Shown: positions 20,064 through 29,311 of the stretch, piece after piece | How the letters are laid out: each line of letters begins with the position of its first letter | Position numbering within the stretch: position 1 is the stretch's first letter | Origin: Massilia sp. MS-15 | GTDB taxonomy: Bacteria; Pseudomonadota; Gammaproteobacteria; Burkholderiales; Burkholderiaceae_D | Direction: 5' to 3' | Length of the DNA stretch: 64,000 bases | Assembly (NCBI RefSeq): GCF_020176695.1 | Contig: NZ_JAIWIA010000025.1 | Span: forward strand, 1-64,000 | Translations under genes and position numbers: made by a program | Notes under the pieces: generated by a model | What the model saw: only the letters and a program-made list of their open reading frames with translations | Told to the model about the DNA's origin: nothing | The model's database searches: none

Positions 20064-21266
20064 ATGGCATACACCCCCCAAATCAGGATCCCCGCCACCT
20101 ACATGCGTGGCGGCACCAGCAAAGGCGTGTTCTTCCGCCTGCAAGACCTCCCGCAAGCCGCCCAGGTCCCTGGCCCGGCGCGTGACGCGCTGCTGCTGCG
20201 CGTGATCGGCAGCCCCGACCCCTACGGCAAGCAGATCGACGGCATGGGCGGCGCCACCTCCAGCACCAGCAAGGCCGTGATCGTCGCCAAGAGCGACCAG
20301 CCCGGCCACGACGTCGACTACCTGTTCGGCCAGGTCGCGATCGACAGGCCCTTCGTGGACTGGAGCGGCAACTGCGGCAACCTGTCCTCGGCGGTCGGAT
20401 CCTTCGCGATCGCCAGCGGCCTGCTCGATCCGGCCCGCGTTCCGCAGGACGGCATGGCCACGGTGCGCATCTGGCAGGCCAATATCGGCAAGACCATCAT
20501 CGCCCACGTCCCGGTAACGAACGGCGCAGTGCAGGAAACCGGCGACTTCGAACTGGACGGCGTGACCTTCCCGGCGGCCGAAGTGCAGCTCGAATTCCTC
20601 GACCCGGCCGCGGAAGAAGAGGGCGCGGGCGCCGGCGTGGCAACTGCCATGTTCCCGACCGGGAACCTGGTCGACGAGCTCGAGGTGCCCGGAGTCGGCA
20701 CATTGAGGGCGACCATGATCAACGCCGGCATCCCGACCATCTTCGTGCAGGCCGAAGCGATCGGCTACATGGGGACCGAACTGCAGGAGGCCATCAATGG
20801 CGACCCGCGCGCGCTGGCCATGTTCGAGGCCATCCGCGCCCACGGCGCCCTGCGCATGGGCCTGATTTCGAGCATCGAGGAAGCGGCCCGGCGCCAGCAC
20901 ACGCCCAAGGTGGCCTTCGTTGCCCCGCCGGCCAGCTACCAGGCCTCGAGCGGCAAGCAGGTCGACGCCGGCGACATCGACCTCCTGGTGCGCGCGCTTT
21001 CGATGGGCAAGCTGCACCACGCCATGATGGGCACGGCCGCCGTGGCGATTGGCACCGCCGCGGCGATTCCCGGCACCCTGGTCAACCTGGCCGCGGGTGG
21101 CGGCGAGCGCAGCGCGGTGCGCTTCGGCCACCCGTCCGGTACCCTGCGCGTCGGCGCCGAGGCGGTGCTGCGCGATGGCCAGTGGAGCGTGGCCAAGGCC
21201 ATCATGAGCCGCAGTGCGCGGGTACTGATGGAAGGCTGGGTGCGCGTCCCCGGAGACTGCCTCTAA
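20064..21266 (+). CDS. prpF: 2-methylaconitate cis-trans isomerase
   Basis: The 400-residue protein belongs to the PrpF family with a diaminopimelate-epimerase-like fold. It has the N-terminal MRGGTSKGVFF and the central GNCGNLSSAVG block, whose residues line the active site in the family. It isomerises the AcnD product to cis-2-methylaconitate, the substrate for re-hydration. AAGGA precedes the ATG. It is the last gene of the operon, followed by an intrinsic terminator. About 125 bases with the palindromic element separate it from acnD, more than between the other prp genes. Confidence 0.94.
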   Translation: MAYTPQIRIPATYMRGGTSKGVFFRLQDLPQAAQVPGPARDALLLRVIGSPDPYGKQIDGMGGATSSTSKAVIVAKSDQPGHDVDYLFGQVAIDRPFVDWSGNCGNLSSAVGSFAIASGLLDPARVPQDGMATVRIWQANIGKTIIAHVPVTNGAVQETGDFELDGVTFPAAEVQLEFLDPAAEEEGAGAGVATAMFPTGNLVDELEVPGVGTLRATMINAGIPTIFVQAEAIGYMGTELQEAINGDPRALAMFEAIRAHGALRMGLISSIEEAARRQHTPKVAFVAPPASYQASSGKQVDAGDIDLLVRALSMGKLHHAMMGTAAVAIGTAAAIPGTLVNLAAGGGERSAVRFGHPSGTLRVGAEAVLRDGQWSVAKAIMSRSARVLMEGWVRVPGDCL

Positions 21267-21292
21267 TACGGGACATTGACGTTGCTACTTTG

Positions 21293-21320
21293 ACGGGCCA
21301 CAACAACACGGCCCGTTTTT
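21293..21320 (+). terminator. intrinsic terminator after prpF
   Basis: A seven-base stem ACGGGCC/GGCCCGT with a ten-base A/C loop is followed by a run of five T residues. It lies 26 bases past the prpF stop. Confidence 0.88.
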
Positions 21321-21333
21321 GTGCTTTTTAGTT

Positions 21334-21363
21334 TTGGAACGTCACAGGTTTGTGGTTTATGAT
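21334..21363 (+). promoter_or_regulatory. candidate promoter of the PAS-GGDEF-EAL gene
   Basis: TTGGAA (21334-21339) and TATGAT (21358-21363) are spaced by 18 bp. They lie just after the prpF terminator and about 40 bases before the next ATG. Inferred from sequence only. Confidence 0.45.
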
Positions 21364-21402
21364 TGCTTAATGGCAAGTTAGCCAAGAAACAACCAAGATT
21401 CC

Positions 21403-24084
21403 ATGCCCCGACTTTCCAGCGAGCCGATGCTTGCAGCCAGCCCTGCTTCCGCCACTGCCGCCGACGCCTGCGCGCAGCGGGACGCCCGCGATCTCGACCA
21501 CGAGATGCTGCGCATCGCGCTGCGCGAGCAGCGCGCGATCCTGGAAAACGCGCCGGTCGGCATCGTCTTCACGCTGCCAGGCGCCTTCAAGTCCTGCAAT
21601 CCGCGCATCTGCGAGATGCTCGACTATTCCCACGAGGAGCTGAGCCGGCTGCATCCGGCCGAGGTGTTCGGCACGCCCGAGGATTACCAGGCACTGACCG
21701 CGGAAGCCTATCCGGTGCTGGCCACGGGCGGCCTGTACGAGAAGGGGGAACACCCGTTCCGGCGCCGGGACGGTTCGATGATCTGGGCCCGGCTGCGCGG
21801 GCGCGCGGTCGATCCGGCTACGCGCGAAGCCGGCACCATCTGGATCGTCGAGGACGTGACCGAGGTGCGCCAGACGTTGTTCGAGATGCAGGCGATCATG
21901 AACAACGCCACGATCGGCATCATGTACACGCGCAACCGCATCATTCAGCGCTACAACCCGGCCTTCGGCGCCATGTTCGGCTACCGCGACGGCGAAGCGC
22001 TGGGGCGCTCGACCCGCATCGTCCATCCGGACGAGCAGTCCTGGCACGACTTCAGCGTGCACGCCTACCCGCAGCTGGCGCGCGGCATTCCCTACCGCGC
22101 CGAGACGGAGCTGGTGCGCAAGGACGGCACCCGCATCTGGGGCCAGCTGAACGGCTACCTGTTCAATCCGGAGGATCCGGCGCTGGGCGCGATCTGGATG
22201 TTCGAGGACCGCACCCGCGAGCGGGCCGACGAGATCCAGCTGCGCAACGCGCTGATGGAAAACCGCGCCATCCTCGACAACGCGGTGCTTGGCATCGCCG
22301 TGGTGGAAAACGGCGTCACCCTGCATTGCAACGCCAAGATGGAGGAGCTGTTCGGCAGCCCGGCCGGCGGCATGGACGGCCGCCCGGTGCGCGACCTGTA
22401 TCCGGACGACGTCACCTGGCGCCAGGCGCGCCGCGATACGGCGTGCAGCTTTCGCGAAGGGCCGGTGCACAGCGCGGAACACCAGATGGTGCGGCGCGAC
22501 GGCAGCCGCTTCTGGGCGCGCCTGTCGGGACGCCTGTTCGACGTGGCCGAGAAGGCCGGGCGCAGCGTCTGGCTGCTGGACGACGTCACCGCCCAGCGCG
22601 AGGCGGCCGACGCGATCCGGCGCGCGCGCGACGAGCTGGAGATCCGGGTGGCCGAGCGCACCGCCGAGCTGGCCGGGGCCAACGCGCTGCTGCAGGAAGA
22701 GATCGTCGAGCGCCGCCAGGCCGAGGCGCGGGTGCACCACATGGCCTACCATGACAGCCTGACCGGCCTGCCCAACCGCGCCCTGCTGGCCGACCGCCTC
22801 GAGTGCGCGCTGCGCGCCGCGCAGAGGAACAGCAGGAAGGGCGGGCGCGCCCTGGCGGTGATGTTCCTCGACCTGGACCGCTTCAAGACCATCAACGATT
22901 CGCTCGGCCATGCCACCGGCGACCACCTGCTGCGCGAAGTGGCGCGCCGCCTGTGCGCGGCGGTGCGCGCCAGCGATACCGTGGCGCGCCTGGGCGGCGA
23001 CGAGTTCGTGGTGCTGCTGCCCGATGTCGGCGGCGCGGCCGAGTGCGCGCTGGTGGGCGACAAGGTCATCGAGGCGCTGGCCACGCCCTTCCCGCTGGAA
23101 GGGCACAGCCTGCACATCTCGCCCTCGATCGGCATCTGCCTGTGCCCGGACGATGGCGACGACGTCGAGACCCTGATGCGCCACGCCGACGCCGCGATGT
23201 ACCACGCCAAGGCGCTGGGGCGCAACAACTACCAGTTCTTCGACCAGCGCATGAACCAGGCCGCGGCGCGCCGCTTCGAGCTGGAATCGAACCTGCGCGG
23301 CGCCCTGCTGCGCAGCGAGTTCGAGCTGCACTACCAGCCGATCATCTGCACCGCCACCCGGCGCCTGCACGCGCTCGAAGTGCTGCTGCGCTGGCGCCGG
23401 CGCAGCGAAGGCGGCGCGGGCGGCGCGGACGGCAATACGGTGCTGGTGGGACCGGACGAATTCATCCCCATCCTCGAAGAAAACGGGATGATCGTGCCGG
23501 TGGGCGAATGGGTGATCCGGACCGCCTGCGAACAGAGCATGGCCTGGCAGCGCCAGGGCTTGCCGGCGGTGCCGCTGGCGATCAACCTGTCGGCACGCCA
23601 GTTCATGCACGACGGCCTGGTGGAATCGATCCGCCGCATCGTGGGCGAGACCGGGATCGACCCGGCACTGGTGGAATTCGAGATCACCGAGACCGCGCTG
23701 ATGCAGCACGGCGGCCAGACCCTCGACACGCTACGCCAGATCAACGACATGGGCATGCGTCTGTCGATCGACGATTTCGGCACCGGCTATTCGAGCCTGG
23801 CCTACCTGAAGCGCTTCCCGGTGCGCAAGATCAAGATCGACCGCGCCTTCGTGCGCGAGCTCGAAGCCAGTTCCGAAGACCGCGCCATCGTGGCGGCCGT
23901 GATGGCGCTGGCCAACAGCCTGCAGCTGTCGGTGGTGGCCGAAGGCGTCGAGACCGAGGGCCAGTACCAGCTGCTGGGCGGGCAGGGCTGCCAGCTGGCC
24001 CAGGGCTACCTGTTCGCGCGCCCGCTGCCGGCCAGCGAGGCCGCCCGCCTGCTGCGCGGTTCAGCCCTGCAGCAGGTTGCCTGA
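21403..24084 (+). CDS. PAS-PAS-PAS-GGDEF-EAL c-di-GMP signalling protein
   Basis: In 893 residues, three PAS/PAC modules (about 41-157, 162-278 and 284-410) and a short coiled coil lead into a GGDEF and an EAL domain. The cyclase signature GGDEF (531-535) is intact and an inhibitory-site RASD lies five residues before it (522-525). The phosphodiesterase residues also look intact: Glu659 in LEVLLRW, NLSARQF, EITETAL, Asp790-Asp791 in DDFGTGYSS, VVAEGVETE and QGYLFARPL. Both activities are therefore possible. No TM or signal segment is seen, so it is cytosolic, sensing through PAS. Its 3' end overlaps convergent xthA by 24 bases. Confidence 0.94.
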   Translation: MPRLSSEPMLAASPASATAADACAQRDARDLDHEMLRIALREQRAILENAPVGIVFTLPGAFKSCNPRICEMLDYSHEELSRLHPAEVFGTPEDYQALTAEAYPVLATGGLYEKGEHPFRRRDGSMIWARLRGRAVDPATREAGTIWIVEDVTEVRQTLFEMQAIMNNATIGIMYTRNRIIQRYNPAFGAMFGYRDGEALGRSTRIVHPDEQSWHDFSVHAYPQLARGIPYRAETELVRKDGTRIWGQLNGYLFNPEDPALGAIWMFEDRTRERADEIQLRNALMENRAILDNAVLGIAVVENGVTLHCNAKMEELFGSPAGGMDGRPVRDLYPDDVTWRQARRDTACSFREGPVHSAEHQMVRRDGSRFWARLSGRLFDVAEKAGRSVWLLDDVTAQREAADAIRRARDELEIRVAERTAELAGANALLQEEIVERRQAEARVHHMAYHDSLTGLPNRALLADRLECALRAAQRNSRKGGRALAVMFLDLDRFKTINDSLGHATGDHLLREVARRLCAAVRASDTVARLGGDEFVVLLPDVGGAAECALVGDKVIEALATPFPLEGHSLHISPSIGICLCPDDGDDVETLMRHADAAMYHAKALGRNNYQFFDQRMNQAAARRFELESNLRGALLRSEFELHYQPIICTATRRLHALEVLLRWRRRSEGGAGGADGNTVLVGPDEFIPILEENGMIVPVGEWVIRTACEQSMAWQRQGLPAVPLAINLSARQFMHDGLVESIRRIVGETGIDPALVEFEITETALMQHGGQTLDTLRQINDMGMRLSIDDFGTGYSSLAYLKRFPVRKIKIDRAFVRELEASSEDRAIVAAVMALANSLQLSVVAEGVETEGQYQLLGGQGCQLAQGYLFARPLPASEAARLLRGSALQQVA

Positions 24085-24846
24085 ATCGAGCGTGGCGACC
24101 ACCGGCGCGTGGTCGGACGGCTGTTCCCACTTGCGGGTCTCGCGGTCGATATGGCAGGCCGTGCAGCGCGCCGCCAGTTCGCGGCTGAGCAGGATGTGGT
24201 CGATGCGCAGGCCGCGGTTGCGGCGAAATGCCATCTGGCGGTAGTCCCACCAGCTGTACTGTTTTTCCGGCTGCGCGAACAGGCGGAAGGCGTCAAGCAG
24301 TCCCAGTTCCATCAGCGCCGCCATCTGCGCGCGTTCCGGCGCCGTGAAGTGGATGCGGTGCTCCCATTCGGCCGGATCGTGCACGTCGCGCGCCTCCGGC
24401 GCGATGTTGTAGTCGCCCAGCAGGGCCAGGCGTGGATGGGCGCGCATCTCGTCGGCGATCCAGGCGCGCAGCGCATCCAGCCAGGCCATCTTGTAGGCGA
24501 ACTTGTCGCTGCCGATCTCCTGGCCGTTCGGCATGTAGGCGCACACGATGCGCATGCCGCCGATGGTGGCGGCCAGGATGCGCTGCTGCTCGTCGGCGAA
24601 CAGCGGATTGTTCTTCTGCACCGACGCGATCGGGTGCCGGGACAGGATGGCCACCCCGTTGTAGGTCTTCTGGCCGCTGAATACGGCTTCGTAGCCGATC
24701 GCCTCCAGCTCCGCGGTGGGAAACCTGTCGTCGGTCAGCTTCGTCTCCTGGACGCAGAGGATGTCCACTGGATTGGCCTCCAGCCAGGCGAGCAGGTGCT
24801 GGAGGCGGACTTTCAGGGAATTGACGTTCCAGGTGGCGATCTTCAT
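24061..24846 (-). CDS. xthA: exodeoxyribonuclease III
   Basis: This 261-residue endonuclease/exonuclease/phosphatase-family enzyme is close to the length of E. coli Xth. Motifs include ATWNVNS (Asn7), QETKL (Glu34), the GDYNIAP block and the terminal SDHAPV with the catalytic Asp-His. It acts in base excision repair at abasic sites. The ATG at 24846 (MKIATWNVN) is the family start; an upstream in-frame ATG adds an unsupported extension. It is convergent with the GGDEF-EAL gene, with a 24-base overlap. Confidence 0.94.
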   Translation of the reverse strand: MKIATWNVNSLKVRLQHLLAWLEANPVDILCVQETKLTDDRFPTAELEAIGYEAVFSGQKTYNGVAILSRHPIASVQKNNPLFADEQQRILAATIGGMRIVCAYMPNGQEIGSDKFAYKMAWLDALRAWIADEMRAHPRLALLGDYNIAPEARDVHDPAEWEHRIHFTAPERAQMAALMELGLLDAFRLFAQPEKQYSWWDYRQMAFRRNRGLRIDHILLSRELAARCTACHIDRETRKWEQPSDHAPVVATLDSGNLLQG

Positions 24847-25346
24847 GAGCAGGTCTGTAAACAAAACCGGCATGATAACCGCTTGCGATCCTGTCCGGCG
24901 GCACACGGCTAAGCGCGAAATGCAACATTTTCATTTGATGCCGCGCAAACGCATGAATTGTGGAAAACACTTACGGGGATCGTCCCCACACTGAAAAACC
25001 GTTGCTAATTAGCCCACACAATTGTGTGTGAAACAATTGGCTATGCTAAAATAAATTCATATATTATTAAAAAAATGTGCAATTACCGTCTTCAGGGGCT
25101 GTAAAAACGTTCGCAAAAGAATTAAACTAGCGCCACAGTATTTAACACTGTTTCTACGCAAGCATTACAATAGTTGTGATGGTGCAACTAATCTTGTACT
25201 ATCTACGGAAATGAAGACAGATGTTCGGGGCTGTCCCAATGGCTGCATGCATGGCAGCCGGGCCCGCCTGGTGCATGGTAATAACCGATTCGCCACCGTA
25301 TCTTTCGATAGCGATGAATCCGAACGCCGATTTACAAAGGACTGAA
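24847..25346. other. AT-rich gene-free stretch
   Basis: These 500 bases are far richer in A+T than the rest of the window, especially about 24990-25220. No convincing gene was found. It contains a 14-bp perfect palindrome CACACAATTGTGTG (25015-25028), a likely promoter (25174-25202) and a GGCTGC/GCAGCC hairpin with a seven-base loop (25241-25259). It may be a promoter/leader region or a remnant of foreign DNA. Confidence 0.55.
25174..25202 (+). promoter_or_regulatory. candidate promoter of the small-ORF pair
   Basis: TTGTGA (25174-25179) and TACTAT (25197-25202) are separated by 17 bp in AT-rich DNA. It would give a leader of about 135 bases before the 116-residue ORF. Confidence 0.45.
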
Positions 25347-25697
25347 ATGCGCACTGCATTCGAAGCGTGGGCCCAGCGCGAAGGGCATATCACCCGCCGC
25401 CGTGAGGACAAGCCCGAGGAATACCTCGTGTACGAGACCCAGCGCCGCTGGGTGATCTGGCAGGCCGCCCTGACGCACGGTGCCAAGGCCGCGGCCGAGG
25501 CGCCTTCCAAGTTCGCGAAGGACGCCGGGCAGAAGCCTGCGCTGACCCAGGACGAGGCAACGGTACGCAACCGCGTGCTCAACGAGGTGCTGGATGCGTT
25601 CAGCGAACTGGATGAAGCCGCCGGCATGGAAGGCGTGCTAAAGGTCATCCAGGGCCTGAAGAAGAAGCAGAAGAGCCTCGAGGACAGCAAGGCCTGA
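25347..25697 (+). CDS. hypothetical protein, 116 residues
   Basis: The protein is charged and mostly helical (MRTAFEAWAQREGH, YETQRRWVIWQAAL, then a Lys-rich C-terminus EDSKA) with no TM or signal segment. No family is recognised with certainty; the RRWVIWQAAL block recalls small phage-associated hypothetical proteins. AAAGGA lies seven bases before the ATG at 25347. In-frame starts at 25314 and 25221 would lengthen it but have poorer ribosome-binding sites. The DUF1653 gene follows after two bases, so the pair is likely co-translated. Confidence 0.65.
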   Translation: MRTAFEAWAQREGHITRRREDKPEEYLVYETQRRWVIWQAALTHGAKAAAEAPSKFAKDAGQKPALTQDEATVRNRVLNEVLDAFSELDEAAGMEGVLKVIQGLKKKQKSLEDSKA

Positions 25698-25699
25698 GT

Positions 25700-25915
25700 T
25701 TGTCCGCAGCCAGGCACTACCGCCACTACAAGGGCGGCCTCTACGAACTGCTCGTCGAGGCCGTGCTGGAAGCGGACCACACGCCCGTGATGGTCTACCG
25801 CGGCCAGGACGGCAAGGTCTGGGTGCGCCCGCGCGCCGCCTTCTTCGAAACCGTCCATGCCGACGGCGTGGCGCAGCCGCGCTTTCGCGCGCTCGACGAT
25901 CCCGGCTCCGACTGA
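25700..25915 (+). CDS. DUF1653 domain protein
   Basis: At 71 residues this is a typical stand-alone DUF1653 protein. The marks are HYRHYKGGLYELL at the start, the MVYRGQDGKVWVRP core and a terminal PRF block. The function is unknown. It begins at TTG, two bases after the stop of the previous ORF, so translational coupling is likely. The compact beta-rich pattern and lack of signal suggest a small cytosolic protein. Confidence 0.85.
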   Translation: MSAARHYRHYKGGLYELLVEAVLEADHTPVMVYRGQDGKVWVRPRAAFFETVHADGVAQPRFRALDDPGSD

Positions 25916-25963
25916 AGTATCCCGACCCTTCAGCATGTGGCCTGCGCTGCCGTTAATGGTGGG

Positions 25964-26449
25964 ATGAAACATCTATTCCCCGCCACCATGCCGCGTCGTT
26001 TCTCCCCTTCCATCCTCTCCCTGCTGGCTGCCCCGTTCCTGCTGGGCGGCTGCGCCACCATTGCCGACGCACCGCTGCAGCAGATGCTGGAAGTGCACGC
26101 GGTGCTCGACTACCAGGAGGTGGCCGGCGTCGGCTGCGTGCTGACCAATGACATGGGACGCTGGTTCGTGGTCGCGCCCGGCCGGGTCACGATCACGCGC
26201 AGCGCGGCGCCACTGGTGGTCGACTGCAAGAAGGCGGGCGCGGCAAGCGGGCAGGAGATCTTCGGCTCGCGTCCCGATGCGATGAGCCTGATCGGAAACG
26301 CGGTCATCAGCGCCGGCATGGGCATCGCGCTCGACCGCTGGGCGGGGGCAAGCTGGGCTTATCCGGTCAACCTGACCGTGCTGATGGCGCCGGCGAACGT
26401 GGCGGCCGAGGTGAATGCGCTGCAGCGGGTGGAGACGCGGGTGTTCTGA
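25964..26449 (+). CDS. putative lipoprotein, unknown function
   Basis: The N-terminus has basic residues, a hydrophobic run (ILSLLAAPFLLGG) and the lipobox LGGC followed by ATIADAP, so a lipidated envelope protein is likely. About 161 residues result from the ATG at 25964; one at 25988 would also give a valid signal. Two further Cys residues (GVGCVL, VDCKK) could form a disulfide. No family is recognised. It is on the same strand as the DUF1653 gene but 48 bases away. Confidence 0.72.
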   Translation: MKHLFPATMPRRFSPSILSLLAAPFLLGGCATIADAPLQQMLEVHAVLDYQEVAGVGCVLTNDMGRWFVVAPGRVTITRSAAPLVVDCKKAGAASGQEIFGSRPDAMSLIGNAVISAGMGIALDRWAGASWAYPVNLTVLMAPANVAAEVNALQRVETRVF

Positions 26450-26502
26450 GTATTGCCGGGTAAGCGAACCTGCCCGGGAGCGGTGAAATAATCTTTCATT
26501 TT

Positions 26503-26537
26503 AAAAGCCGCCGTGAAATATTATTTCACGGCGGCTT
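26503..26537 (-). terminator. intrinsic terminator after pepA
   Basis: A perfect 15-base stem (arm AAGCCGCCGTGAAAT on the plus strand) with a three-base loop is followed, on the minus strand, by a short T-run. It lies just beyond the pepA stop. It may also end the convergent lipoprotein transcript. Confidence 0.85.
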
Positions 26538-26543
26538 CCGCGG

Positions 26544-28046
26544 TTACACGCGGTTCATCAGGAAGGTGGTCAGCAGCGGCACCGGACGGCCGGTGGCGCC
26601 CTTGTTCGCGCCCGACTTCCAGGCGGTGCCGGCGATGTCCAGGTGGGCCCAGGTGTACTTGCGGGTGAAGTTCTCCAGGAAGCAGGCCGCCGTGATCGAG
26701 GCCGCGCCCGGGGTGCCGATGTTGGCCAGGTCGGCGAAGTTCGACTTGAGCTGCTCGTTGTAGTTCTCGCCCAGCGGGAAGCGCCATGCCACGTCGCCCG
26801 CCTGCTTGCCGGCGTCCAGCAGTTCCTGGGCCAGCGCGTCGTGCGCGTCGTCGTGGCGGGTGAACAGGCCGCTGGTGTGGTGGCCCAGGGCCACGATGCA
26901 GGCGCCGGTGAGCGTGGCGATGTCGACCACCGCGGCCGGCTTGAAGCGCTCGGCGTAGGTGAGGGCGTCGCACAGGATCAGGCGGCCTTCGGCGTCGGTA
27001 TTCAGGATCTCGATGGTGAGGCCGTTCATCGAGCTCACGATGTCACCCGGCTTGGTGGCGCGGCCCGAGGGCATGTTCTCGCAGGCGGCCACGATGCCGA
27101 TCACGTTCAGCTTCAGGTTCATCTCGCCGATCGCGCGGAAGGTGCCCAGTACCGAACCGGCGCCGCACATGTCGTACTTCATCTCGTCCATGTTCGGACC
27201 CGGCTTGAGCGAGATGCCGCCGGTGTCGAAGGTGATGCCCTTGCCCACCAGGACGGTCGGCGCATCCTTCTTGTTGCCGCCCATGTGCTTCAGGACGATG
27301 AACTTCGGCGCCTCTTCGCTGCCCTTGGCCACCGCCAGGAAGCTGCCCATCTTCAGGGCTTCGAGCTGCTTGCGCTCCAGGACCTCGATCTCGAAGCCAT
27401 ACGCGTCGGCCAGCTGGCGCGCGGTGTTGGCCAGGTAGGTCGGGGTGCACACGTTGGGCGACAGGTTGCCCAGTTCCTTGGTCAGGGCCATGCCGTTCGA
27501 GATGGCCAGCGCCTGGGCCAGGACCGGCTTGAGCGCGGTGGCGGCGTTTGCGGCGTCGGCGGCGATCACGATCTTGCGCACGCCGGAAGGCACGGGATCC
27601 TTCTTGCTCTTTTGCGTATCGGTGCGGTGCTCGGTCTCGTTGGCGGCGATCACCAGGCTTTGCACCGCCCAGTTGACGTCGCGGTCTTTCACATCGGCCA
27701 GCGGGAATGCGATAATGCCATCCGCGCTGCCCAGGGTGCCGAAGACTTTCAGGGCCGCGCCGACGGCGGTGCCGTAGTTCTTTTCGCTCACCGTGTCGTC
27801 GGCGCCCATGCCCACCAGCAGCACGCGGGCGGCCGCGACGCCGCTCACGCCGCGCAGCAGCAGGGTCGAACCGGGCTTGCCGCTGATGTCGCCGGACTTC
27901 ACCGCCGCGCTGATGGCGCCGCCGGCATCGAGTGCCTGGGCGGCCTGCGACAGCTTCTTGTTCTCGAACACGGCCACGGCCAGCACGCCGGTTTTTGCGG
28001 CGGACAGGGTGTTCTTGGTGTCGAATGCTTTTATGCTAAAGTCCAT
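26544..28046 (-). CDS. pepA: leucyl aminopeptidase (M17)
   Basis: This 500-residue M17 enzyme has the signature NTDAEGRL and the metal/catalytic blocks [11 protein letters not shown] and YDMCGAGSV. It removes N-terminal residues from peptides as a cytosolic hexamer with two metal ions. In some bacteria PepA also binds DNA. The ATG at 28046 ([11 protein letters not shown]) has GGAGA upstream; a start 72 bases earlier adds unsupported residues. It is divergent from lptF, with 89 bases between them. Confidence 0.95.
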   Translation of the reverse strand: MDFSIKAFDTKNTLSAAKTGVLAVAVFENKKLSQAAQALDAGGAISAAVKSGDISGKPGSTLLLRGVSGVAAARVLLVGMGADDTVSEKNYGTAVGAALKVFGTLGSADGIIAFPLADVKDRDVNWAVQSLVIAANETEHRTDTQKSKKDPVPSGVRKIVIAADAANAATALKPVLAQALAISNGMALTKELGNLSPNVCTPTYLANTARQLADAYGFEIEVLERKQLEALKMGSFLAVAKGSEEAPKFIVLKHMGGNKKDAPTVLVGKGITFDTGGISLKPGPNMDEMKYDMCGAGSVLGTFRAIGEMNLKLNVIGIVAACENMPSGRATKPGDIVSSMNGLTIEILNTDAEGRLILCDALTYAERFKPAAVVDIATLTGACIVALGHHTSGLFTRHDDAHDALAQELLDAGKQAGDVAWRFPLGENYNEQLKSNFADLANIGTPGAASITAACFLENFTRKYTWAHLDIAGTAWKSGANKGATGRPVPLLTTFLMNRV

Positions 28047-28135
28047 TTTTGGTTCTCCGGTTCGTTTTCGCGGTGCCGCAGTGATGTCGATTTCCATACT
28101 GCCGTGCCTAACCTGCAATTATAGCTACTTATTGA

Positions 28136-29311
28136 ATGATCTTTCGACGCGCCCTGCAACGTGAATTGGCCAGTTCGGCCGGCGCCACCTTCACGGTGCT
28201 GTTCACGATCCTGGTCACCTGGACCCTGATCACGGTCCTCGGCAAGGCCGCCGGCGGCAAGGTCGATTCCGGCGACGTGCTGGCCCTGATCGGCTTCGCC
28301 ATCCTGAACTACCTGCCCACCATCCTCACCCTCACCGTGTTCATCTCGGTGCTGGGCGCGGTCACGCGCAGCTACCGCGATTCCGAGATGGTGGTGTGGT
28401 TCGCCTCCGGCATGTCGCTGAGCCGCTGGATCCGCCCGGTGCTGAGCTTCGGCCTGCCGGTCATGGTGGTGGTGGCGGCGCTGTCGCTGCTGGTGGCGCC
28501 GTGGGCGGCCATGAAGCGCATCGAGTTCGTGGAGCGCTTCCAGAACCGCGAAGACCTCAAGCGGGTCGCCCCCGGCCAGTTCCGCGAGTCTTCCTCGGCG
28601 GACCGCGTCTTTTTCGTCGAACGCTCGACCACCGGCGCGACCGTGGTGCAGAACGTGTTCGTCAACTCGCAGGACAAGAACGGCAACACCGCGGTGGTGG
28701 TGGCCAAGGAAGGCGTGATCGAGACCGATGCCAAGGGCGGCCAGTACCTGGTGCTGAGCAATGGGCGGCGCTACCAGGGCAAGCCCGGCCAGGCCGACTT
28801 CCAGTCGATGGAGTTCGAACGCTACAAGATGCGCGTGGCGACCCGCGCCCCGGTGCTCGGCACGGACGCCCCCAGCAACGCGCTGCCCACCTCGGTGCTG
28901 CTGCAATACGATAACCAGTACACGCGCGCCGAACTGCTGGCGCGCATCTCCGCGCCGATCATCTGCCTGGTCCTGATGCTGCTGGCGATCCCGCTCGGCT
29001 TCGTCAATCCGCGTGCCGGCAGCTCGGCCAACATGATCCTGGCGCTGCTGATCTTCTTTACCTACCTGAACCTGAACAAGCTGATGGAAAACAGCGTCAA
29101 GCGCGCCAAGCTCGATTTCGACATGGCCTGGTGGCCGCTGCACCTGGCGGCCGCGCTGACCGTGCTGGCGCTGTTCGCCTGGCGCCTGAACGTCAATCAC
29201 CGCTGGCATCCGCTGGCCTTGCTGGGCGCCTGGAAGCGGCGCCGCGGCCAGCGCCGCACCCCGGCCGCGGCCGCGGCAGCGACGGCGCCGGCCAGGGCGG
29301 AGGCCGAATGA
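28136..29311 (+). CDS. lptF: LPS export permease LptF
   Basis: The 391-residue protein has the YjgP/YjgQ permease plan: three N-terminal TM helices, a periplasmic beta-jellyroll (about 135-255) and three C-terminal helices. It ends in a basic, Ala-rich tail (KRRRGQRR). With LptG it forms the LptB2FG transporter that extracts lipopolysaccharide from the inner membrane. It is translationally coupled to lptG (ATGA overlap) and divergent from pepA, the common proteobacterial arrangement. Confidence 0.94.
   Translation: MIFRRALQRELASSAGATFTVLFTILVTWTLITVLGKAAGGKVDSGDVLALIGFAILNYLPTILTLTVFISVLGAVTRSYRDSEMVVWFASGMSLSRWIRPVLSFGLPVMVVVAALSLLVAPWAAMKRIEFVERFQNREDLKRVAPGQFRESSSADRVFFVERSTTGATVVQNVFVNSQDKNGNTAVVVAKEGVIETDAKGGQYLVLSNGRRYQGKPGQADFQSMEFERYKMRVATRAPVLGTDAPSNALPTSVLLQYDNQYTRAELLARISAPIICLVLMLLAIPLGFVNPRAGSSANMILALLIFFTYLNLNKLMENSVKRAKLDFDMAWWPLHLAAALTVLALFAWRLNVNHRWHPLALLGAWKRRRGQRRTPAAAAAATAPARAEAE

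Noticed and set aside
21367-23709. 780-codon minus-strand ORF opposite the GGDEF-EAL gene
   Set aside because: Same shadow composition, no domain, and full overlap with a well-supported gene.
28031-29209. 392-codon minus-strand ORF opposite lptF
   Set aside because: His/Gln/Arg-rich shadow without motifs; lptF is certain on the other strand.
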